In this document: positions 6,820 to 11,477 of the stretch, one piece after another
Position numbering within the stretch: position 1 is the stretch's first letter
Layout of the letters: each line of letters starts with the position of its first letter
DNA from: an uncultured Opitutales bacterium
Lineage (GTDB): Bacteria; Verrucomicrobiota; Verrucomicrobiia; Opitutales; UBA2995
DNA length: 11,477 bases
Assembly: GCA_937920335.1 (NCBI GenBank)
Contig: CALGUT010000710.1
Coordinates: 1-11,477, forward strand
Direction: 5' to 3'
Program-made: the position numbers and the translations under genes
Notes under the pieces: generated by a model
The model's database searches: none
Seen by the model: the letters and a program-made list of their open reading frames with translations, nothing else
What the model was told of the DNA's origin: nothing

Positions 6820-7647
6820 ATGATGACTCGCGCAGAGGGGGAGGCCCCTAGAGAAACACAAATGCATGGGAGTGAGCCTATCTTTTGTTTTGGGCAGCAG
6901 CCCTGTGGGATTTTTCCTAACCGGTTTGTGTTTGCGAAAATCAAGACGGTTCGGCGAATGCAAGCCGAGATGGGCGGGAAGATCGTGTTTTTCCTTCATG
7001 ACAGCGACCACGATTATCGTGAGACCTGTAGCGTATTGACGAACAAGCACACAGGACAGCCAGAGCGCATTAACTTTGAAGTTAAAAACAAGATACAAAA
7101 GCTGTATTCACCACTCTATTGCAAAACGATCAAACCGGAGTGGAAGGAGAAGGCCCGCCGCTGTTTACCGAATCTGGTATCTGAGGAGCTGGTGGACATG
7201 TTTGATTCGGTAGAGACTGACAATGTAACCGAGTTTTGTATCGCGATGTATCGTGGCATGGGATTGCTCGAGGGAGTGGAACTCGTGCGTTCCAGTGATT
7301 CACAGTTCCGGGAACTGGCTATTGCGGTAGATGATTATTTCGTGGATGTTCCTTATGAAGGAGAGGTCGTTCGTGCTCGGATTCGAGGAGATCGCTTTTC
7401 GCTACACAAGGGGGGTGGTAAATACATGGACATTCCGGTGTCTGATATTGAGAAACGGCAGATCAGTCCGACACGGGATACTCGACTCCGATGGATGCAG
7501 TCGGTAGTCAAATGTACACACTACATTGCTGGTGAAGGCGAGATTCAGTATCTGAATAAGGAGGATGCTCCTGAGATCGAATTCGTTAAGCGTGACTTTA
7601 TCGAAAGATCAGGAGAAGCTTACGCAGAATTTAATCATGAATGGTAA
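6820..7647 (+). CDS. Compact BshC-like protein, candidate bacillithiol cysteine-adding enzyme
   Basis: A 275-residue cytoplasmic protein that seems to hold both ends of the BshC fold without its middle. BshC joins cysteine to GlcN-malate, the last step of bacillithiol synthesis, and is about 540 residues in Bacillus. FGQQPCGIFP (24-33), Lys40 and FFLHDSDHDYRET (57-69) match the canonical N-terminal pattern GQQxGxxxGP, K, then VFWxAxEDHDFxE. Near the C-terminus, SP at 216-217, Arg222, Gln227 and YIAGEGEIQYL (235-245) match the pattern SPN, R, Q, YIGGPGEIxY. The intervening helical and coiled-coil parts of BshC are mostly missing. It lies between the symporter (no gap) and bshB (11-nt overlap), where bshC would be expected. 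Either ATG of the tandem ATGATG at 6820 could be used; an ATG at 6862 is also possible. The homology is by eye only. Confidence 0.66.
   Translation: MMTRAEGEAPRETQMHGSEPIFCFGQQPCGIFPNRFVFAKIKTVRRMQAEMGGKIVFFLHDSDHDYRETCSVLTNKHTGQPERINFEVKNKIQKLYSPLYCKTIKPEWKEKARRCLPNLVSEELVDMFDSVETDNVTEFCIAMYRGMGLLEGVELVRSSDSQFRELAIAVDDYFVDVPYEGEVVRARIRGDRFSLHKGGGKYMDIPVSDIEKRQISPTRDTRLRWMQSVVKCTHYIAGEGEIQYLNKEDAPEIEFVKRDFIERSGEAYAEFNHEW
6836..6849 (+). promoter_or_regulatory. Small GC-rich stem-loop at the start of the BshC-like gene
   Basis: AGGGG (6836-6840) pairs with CCCCT (6845-6849) around the loop GAGG. It sits 14 nt into the coding region, between the first candidate ATG (6820) and a later in-frame ATG (6862). 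Its GGGGGAGG run is the most Shine-Dalgarno-like sequence around this start but lies too far (about 17 nt) from the ATG at 6862 to serve it well. It may affect start choice, or may be chance. Confidence 0.25.
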
Positions 7648-8350
7648 ACGAATATTAGCGGTTGGGGCGCATCCTGATGATATCGAGTTTGGGTGTGGTG
7701 GGTTTCTTCTAGATGCGGCTGCGCAGGGTGCAGCAATCGTGATGACCGTGTTGTCTCATGGAGAGGCGGGAACTTATGGTGACCCAGCAACAAGAAAGTC
7801 GGAGGCACAAGCTGCTGCTAACATGCTGAATGCTAAGCTCGAGTTCCTGCCAACAGAGGGTGATACCTGTATTCGAGCGACCCTGGAATTGACCCGGCGA
7901 ATGGCCATTCGTATTCGGCGGCATCAGCCGGACATCGTCCTGGCGCCTTCCGGGCATCTGAATCAACATCCAGACCATCGGGAGGTAAATCAAATTGTGC
8001 GAGATGCGACTCGTTTAGCTCGTTACGGAAATACACCGGGGTTGGAAGATTCGACCCCCCATGCGGCTTCGTTGGTTTTGTTTTATGATATTTCCAGTGG
8101 TGGGGCCGCTAATGCCGATTCCTATTCGATTTTTGTGGATATTTCCAGCCAAGTGGAGGCGTGGACTGAGCTCATGAAATGCCATGCAACTCAGGTAGCG
8201 AATATGGACTACATAGATCTGCAACTTTCAAGAGCTCGGGTGAACGGTATTCAAGTGGGGGTTTACTCAGCTCAACGTTTATATTCCGAAAGCCCTTTGT
8301 TAGCGTCTTCGGTAACTGATCTCAGCGTTTTGAGGAGTCAGCGATTTTAG
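7637..8350 (+). CDS. bshB: BshB, N-acetylglucosaminyl-malate deacetylase of bacillithiol synthesis
   Basis: A 237-residue zinc hydrolase of the PIG-L/LmbE family that removes acetate from GlcNAc-malate to give GlcN-malate, the second step of bacillithiol synthesis. AHPDDIEFGCGG (11-22) gives zinc ligands His12 and Asp15, numbered as in Bacillus BshB enzymes. HPDH at 111-114 supplies the third ligand, and HGEAGTYGDP (41-50) is also typical. No signal peptide is present, so it is cytoplasmic, unlike the large PIG-L protein upstream. I chose the ATG at 7637, which puts the first strand RILAVGAHPDD right at the N-terminus. An upstream ATG in frame would add 24 unlikely residues. It overlaps the BshC-like gene by 11 nt and lies 10 nt before bshA. 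The adjacent bshA argues against another LmbE function such as mycothiol-conjugate cleavage. Confidence 0.93.
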   Translation: MNGKRILAVGAHPDDIEFGCGGFLLDAAAQGAAIVMTVLSHGEAGTYGDPATRKSEAQAAANMLNAKLEFLPTEGDTCIRATLELTRRMAIRIRRHQPDIVLAPSGHLNQHPDHREVNQIVRDATRLARYGNTPGLEDSTPHAASLVLFYDISSGGAANADSYSIFVDISSQVEAWTELMKCHATQVANMDYIDLQLSRARVNGIQVGVYSAQRLYSESPLLASSVTDLSVLRSQRF

Positions 8351-8360
8351 TAAGATTAGG

Positions 8361-9488
8361 ATGAGTCGTTCGTTAAACATTGCCTTGCTTTGCCATCCTA
8401 CCGTGGGTGGTAGTGGGATTCTCGCTACAGAACTAGGGCATGAGTTAGCGGAGTTGGGGCACGAGGTATTCGTGATTTCCGAACGTCCTCCGCATCGTTT
8501 GAAGAATGATCATCCCCGGATTCATTTTTGTGAGTCTACTCCGGTGGAGTTCCCATTGTTTAAAAGTCCTGACCATACCTTGCCGCTCGCTACGCGAATC
8601 GCAGAAGTTTGCAGGAACCACCGGATCGATGTCGTGCACGCCCATTACGCGATTCCTCATACGGCTGCTGCTTGGATCGCCAAAGAACTGATAGGCGCTG
8701 CGGCTCCTCCGATCATAACAACGCTGCACGGCACAGATATTATTTACTTGGGTGCTATGCCTGAATACCGAGCGCTTTTGCAACACGTGCTGGCGGCTTC
8801 CGATCTAGTCACCTGCGTTTCGCAAAACTTGAAGGAACGCACCTTGGAACTTTTTGATTTGGAAAAAGAGATTTTGGTCATACCGAATTTCTACGAGCCA
8901 AGACCCGTTACTGAGAATAGGGCTGCGGTTCGTTCTTCGCTCGGAGTCGGGGATGAACCGCTCGCGCTTCATGCTTCCAATCTACGAACGATCAAGCGGC
9001 TGGACCTGCTATTGGATGCCTTTAAGATCGGTTCAGCTGGGCGTGCAATGAAGCTCTTGATACTTGCGGGAGCAGATACTTTAAAGCTAGAGACAGAAAT
9101 TGCGCAGCGAGACCTCCAGGATCGAGTCGTGGTGGTTGACGATGTTTACGATGTAGACAACTACTACGCCGCTGCGGACTTCACCGTTTATTCGTCGGAA
9201 TACGAAAGCTTTTGTTTGGGAATCCTTGAAGGCATGCGGTATGGGCTTCCCAGTGCGTCCTTTGATGTGGGAGGCATATCTGAGGTCGTCGTTGATAATG
9301 AAACCGGTTTTCTGGTGCCCTTTGGTGATGTTGAAGCGCTGGGTCAGCGAATCTCAATATTCGGGAAAGATGAAGAACGTCGTTCCTCAATGGGTAACCA
9401 AGCCAAAAAGCGGGCGATTGAGACGTTTTCCGCAGATACCGTTGTTCAATCCTACTTGAAGTCCTATCTCGATGTGATCGGACATTAA
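8361..9488 (+). CDS. bshA: BshA, malate N-acetylglucosaminyltransferase of bacillithiol synthesis
   Basis: A 375-residue GT4-family, GT-B fold glycosyltransferase that transfers GlcNAc from UDP-GlcNAc to L-malate, the first committed step of bacillithiol synthesis. The length is almost that of Bacillus BshA (about 377). Hallmarks are CHPTVGGSGILATELG (11-26, nucleotide-sugar loop), VHAHYAIPHTAAAW (92-105), TTLHGTDI (120-127), the NLRTIKRLD region (207-215) that begins the C-terminal Rossmann domain, and the EX7E pair Glu282/Glu290 in EYESFCLGILEGM. These separate it from the related mycothiol enzyme MshA. It is the last gene of the tight run. AGG lies directly against the ATG, so no proper Shine-Dalgarno spacing is seen. 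The next gene is 62 nt downstream. Confidence 0.95.
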   Translation: MSRSLNIALLCHPTVGGSGILATELGHELAELGHEVFVISERPPHRLKNDHPRIHFCESTPVEFPLFKSPDHTLPLATRIAEVCRNHRIDVVHAHYAIPHTAAAWIAKELIGAAAPPIITTLHGTDIIYLGAMPEYRALLQHVLAASDLVTCVSQNLKERTLELFDLEKEILVIPNFYEPRPVTENRAAVRSSLGVGDEPLALHASNLRTIKRLDLLLDAFKIGSAGRAMKLLILAGADTLKLETEIAQRDLQDRVVVVDDVYDVDNYYAAADFTVYSSEYESFCLGILEGMRYGLPSASFDVGGISEVVVDNETGFLVPFGDVEALGQRISIFGKDEERRSSMGNQAKKRAIETFSADTVVQSYLKSYLDVIGH

Positions 9489-9504
9489 TTCTTTCTATTA
9501 ACCC

Positions 9505-9522
9505 CGAAGCACGCTTGCTTCG
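9505..9522 (+). other. Perfect 6-bp hairpin between bshA and the next gene
   Basis: CGAAGC (9505-9510) pairs exactly with GCTTCG (9517-9522) around the 6-nt loop ACGCTT. It lies 16 nt after the bshA stop and 28 nt before the next start. No T-run follows (TTGCATAAG), so it is not an ordinary intrinsic terminator. It could stabilise the 3' end of the bsh message or be a pause site, or be chance. Confidence 0.3.
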
Positions 9523-9550
9523 TTGCATAAGAATCCCACAATCAGGCTCC

Positions 9551-10135
9551 ATGAAACGTATATTACCCCTAACTCTAATCATGCTGCTGGTTTCCCTCGT
9601 CAGTCATGCTGAAACAAAAGTCCCGTCAGTTTACTGGCAAATAACAACCGCGGTGCTTGCAGCACCCCAATTACATAGGGACCAAGCAACCGTGCTCGGT
9701 TATAAACCGGATGGGACGCTGGCGGTGCTTCGAGAAGGTTCGAACGATTATATCTGTCTTGCGGATGACCCGGCTAAGAAGAACTTTAGTGCGGCCTGTT
9801 ACCATAAGGGACTAGAGCCGTTTATGGCCCGCGGACGAGAATTGAAGAAAGAAGGTAAGACCGAAACAGAGATTTTCGATATTCGTGAAGAGGAAGCGAA
9901 ATCAGGGAAACTAGAAATGCCCGACAAAGCATTGCTGGCTGTTCTTAACGGAGAAATTAATCCTGATACTCAGGAAATAGAAAAACATCACCTGCGCTAT
10001 GTATTCTACATTCCGTTTGAGACTTCCGAGACAACTGGTCTTCCTTTGGCGCCCGCCTCACCGGGTGGACCCTGGATTATGAATCCCGGTACTCACCGGG
10101 CACACATCATGATCACGCCGCCCAAGAACCATTAA
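9551..10135 (+). CDS. Secreted protein of unknown function, 194 residues
   Basis: Residues 1-20 (MKRILPLTLIMLLVSLVSHA) are a clear Sec signal peptide with an AxA-like SHA end, so the protein is exported. There is no lipobox. The mature part holds two cysteines (69 and 83), an acidic and basic helix-rich stretch (about 88-133) and a Gly/Pro-rich end (GLPLAPASPGGPWIMNPGTH, 163-182) with several His residues. YICLADDP (67-74) and CYHKGLEPFMARGRE (83-97) look like conserved-type blocks. I do not recognise the family. I chose the ATG at 9551, which starts the signal peptide; an in-frame start 36 nt upstream would bury it. It lies 22 nt before the DUF2911 gene and is likely cotranscribed with it. 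The bsh run ends 62 nt upstream, so both may read through from it. Confidence 0.82.
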   Translation: MKRILPLTLIMLLVSLVSHAETKVPSVYWQITTAVLAAPQLHRDQATVLGYKPDGTLAVLREGSNDYICLADDPAKKNFSAACYHKGLEPFMARGRELKKEGKTETEIFDIREEEAKSGKLEMPDKALLAVLNGEINPDTQEIEKHHLRYVFYIPFETSETTGLPLAPASPGGPWIMNPGTHRAHIMITPPKNH

Positions 10136-10157
10136 TCTATACCAAACCTAATACTCT

Positions 10158-10697
10158 ATGAAATCACTAATAAAACTCAGTGTCGTTGCTCTGGCCCTAC
10201 TGGTTGCAACCGGCTCTTTCTCTTTTGCTCAGGACCGTGGGAACAAAAAGGCCCGGCCTAGTCCGAATGCTTCGATTAGCCAAACAATCGGGACGACGGT
10301 TGTTTCGATAACCTATGGTCGTCCAGGCCTGAAGGGACGAAAGTTAGAAGACCTGGTTCCGGCAAATAAAGTCTGGCGAACCGGAGCTAATGAATCCACC
10401 GCAATCACGTTTTCAGATGATGTCATGATCGGTGACAAGGCGATTAGTGCTGGTACTTATTCGCTTTATAGCATGGGGAATGAAGACACAGCCTATCTGA
10501 TAATTAACTCAAAATTGTCGTGGGGCACTCAATACGATGAATCTATGGATGTAGCGCGTATACAGGTTCCTGTTTCTAGCGATAATCCTCATGTCGAGTG
10601 GTTCACTATAAGTTTTGATACGCTCTCCGATACCCAAGCGCACTTGAATCTCAGTTGGGGCGCCACGGTTGTTTCAGTTCCGATCACAGTGAAGTAG
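10158..10697 (+). CDS. Exported DUF2911 family protein
   Basis: A 179-residue protein with a signal peptide (residues 1-24, ending SFAQ) and the full DUF2911 pattern: SPNASISQTIGTT (35-47), YGRPGLKGRKLEDLVP (53-68), VWRTGANESTAITF (72-85), the AGTYSLYS segment (97-104), and a WG followed by YDE-type segment (122-129). The domain is a beta-rich periplasmic or secreted module, common in Bacteroidota, Acidobacteriota and Verrucomicrobiota, and its function is unknown. The length is normal for the single-domain form. It is the last gene before the intrinsic terminator 27 nt downstream and lies 22 nt after the other secreted protein, so the two probably form a pair. No Shine-Dalgarno sequence is seen before the ATG. 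Confidence 0.93.
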   Translation: MKSLIKLSVVALALLVATGSFSFAQDRGNKKARPSPNASISQTIGTTVVSITYGRPGLKGRKLEDLVPANKVWRTGANESTAITFSDDVMIGDKAISAGTYSLYSMGNEDTAYLIINSKLSWGTQYDESMDVARIQVPVSSDNPHVEWFTISFDTLSDTQAHLNLSWGATVVSVPITVK

Positions 10698-10723
10698 CGC
10701 AGTTTTACCAAAAGACTTTAAAT

Positions 10724-10757
10724 GAGAGGGCGGTCCTACGTGGGTCGCCCTCTTTTT
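10724..10757 (+). terminator. Strong rho-independent terminator
   Basis: AGAGGGCG (10725-10732) pairs perfectly with CGCCCTCT (10746-10753). The stem continues inward through a G-T, a T-G and two C-G pairs to a 5-nt TACGT loop (10737-10741), and an outer G-T pair (10724/10754) is possible. TTTTT lies at 10753-10757. It ends the transcript holding the DUF2911 gene, and perhaps the whole plus-strand run from 2441. On the other strand no T-run follows the stem, so it is probably one-directional. Confidence 0.88.
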
Positions 10758-10816
10758 CGTGAAGGGAGCAAGGCGAATTGGAGAATAGCTGAGTTTCGCT
10801 CTGAAGACTCGAAGAA

Positions 10817-11477
10817 CTACAACTCACCTTCGACGGGGAGGACACTTAGGAACCAGTCTTCCAGTCTCTGAAATGCAGAATCAACAGGTTGTGCGGTGCG
10901 GGTCTCATCATCTGAGACCCAATGAATATTTCCGTCGGGTTGAGGTTCCAGATGCCACGCGTTTCGCTTATCAAAGTCGATTTCAAGGTGCTCCCTCACT
11001 GTCCGATTTATTTCCTTACTCTCAATGAGGAAACCCATTTCAGTGTTTAAACGCAGAGACCGAGGATCCATATTGGCACTTCCTATAAAGGTGCGATCGT
11101 CATCAAAAAGAATGAGTTTTGCATGGAGGCCGAGTTCTTTGGTGTCGATGGGCTTTTGCATGTAGTAGTTGCGGTCTTTTGCTTGAGCGCGAACTTCATG
11201 CATATCTGCTCCATGCTTAACGAGTTGGTGGATATGGTGGCGATAGGCGCTGTGGGCTGCCAGGTGATTGTTGGATTGAAGCGAGTTGGTCAGGATTTTG
11301 ACCGATACGCCGCGTTTTTCAGCCCGTTCGACAGCAGCCTCCATATGGGGAGTTGGTATTAGATAAGCAGATACGAAAGTTACGCTGGTATCGCATTCGT
11401 CCAAGATGTTGATGAGTTCTGCCGCAAGCTGGCTCGGAAATTCATCTTTGGTCTTGGGGTTTGTGGGTGCGGGCTCA
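10817..11477 (-). CDS. ClsC-type cardiolipin synthase / phospholipase D protein, C-terminal part (partial)
   Basis: The frame is open from the right edge of the window to a TAG at 10817-10819, giving 219 visible residues. The true start lies beyond 11477; a TTG at 11402-11404 is not a credible start because the frame continues unbroken upstream. The visible part carries one HKD catalytic motif: LHAKLILFDDD followed by FIGSANMDPRS (His, Lys, Asp, then GS.N), and then LNTEMGFLI. VSAYLIPTP and ILTNSLQSNNH precede it, and the end LSVLPVEGEL is typical. These fit the ClsC/YmdC branch, about 470 residues with two HKD motifs, which makes cardiolipin at the inner membrane. The first HKD motif should lie outside the window. 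Other phospholipase D-like transferases remain possible. It runs opposite to the bsh operon. Confidence 0.86.
   Translation of the reverse strand, partial: EPAPTNPKTKDEFPSQLAAELINILDECDTSVTFVSAYLIPTPHMEAAVERAEKRGVSVKILTNSLQSNNHLAAHSAYRHHIHQLVKHGADMHEVRAQAKDRNYYMQKPIDTKELGLHAKLILFDDDRTFIGSANMDPRSLRLNTEMGFLIESKEINRTVREHLEIDFDKRNAWHLEPQPDGNIHWVSDDETRTAQPVDSAFQRLEDWFLSVLPVEGEL

Noticed and set aside
7637..9488. Mycothiol genes (mshB/mshA) instead of bshB/bshA
   Set aside because: Lengths, the GGSG, AHYAIPH and TLHGTDI motifs of BshA, and the adjacent BshC-like gene fit bacillithiol better; no mshC-like (cysteinyl-tRNA synthetase-like) gene is present.
9505..9522. The hairpin after bshA as an intrinsic terminator
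   Set aside because: No run of T follows the stem; kept only as an unexplained hairpin.
11402..11404. TTG (minus strand) as the start of the ClsC-like gene
   Set aside because: The frame stays open with sensible residues to the right edge, and the protein would lack half of its family's length. It is a gene cut by the window edge.

Overview
The window is a dense, almost wholly coding stretch from a Gram-negative-type, heterotrophic bacterium. Several secreted proteins carry signal peptides, and the TlpA-type thiol-disulfide protein (DUF4369-like N-terminus) and DUF2911 protein are families common in the FCB and PVC groups. Nearly every start lacks a convincing Shine-Dalgarno sequence. I favour Verrucomicrobiota (Opitutae-like), with Bacteroidota or Rhodothermota as alternatives. 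This is inference from gene families and base composition, not proof.

Layout. (1) 1-1169, plus strand: the possible tail of an unknown gene overlaps a Rieske non-haem iron oxygenase. (2) 1176-2291, minus strand: a secreted TlpA/ResA-like protein, convergent with the oxygenase (6 nt apart) and divergent from the next operon. (3) 2441-9488, plus strand: a tight six-gene run, consisting of a large secreted PIG-L deacetylase, a 47-residue one-helix membrane microprotein, a sodium:solute symporter, a 275-residue protein that looks like a halved BshC, then bshB and bshA. (4) 9551-10697, plus strand: a secreted protein of unknown family and a DUF2911 protein, closed by a clear intrinsic terminator at 10724-10757. 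(5) 10817-11477, minus strand: the C-terminal half of a ClsC-type cardiolipin synthase running off the right edge.

How it fits together. BshA (GlcNAc-malate synthesis) and BshB (deacetylation to GlcN-malate) are confidently recognised, so the run is a bacillithiol pathway locus. The third step, cysteine addition by BshC (about 540 residues in Firmicutes), appears to be represented by a protein half that size. It keeps the two ends of the BshC fold and lacks the middle. Upstream and in the same run lie an exported PIG-L hydrolase, a microprotein and an Na+-coupled importer. This suggests a low-molecular-weight-thiol biosynthesis plus salvage or uptake module. The compact BshC, the microprotein and the linked transport genes are the parts most worth testing. 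No stretch longer than 300 bases lacks a gene, and I see no tRNA, rRNA, CRISPR array or insertion sequence.
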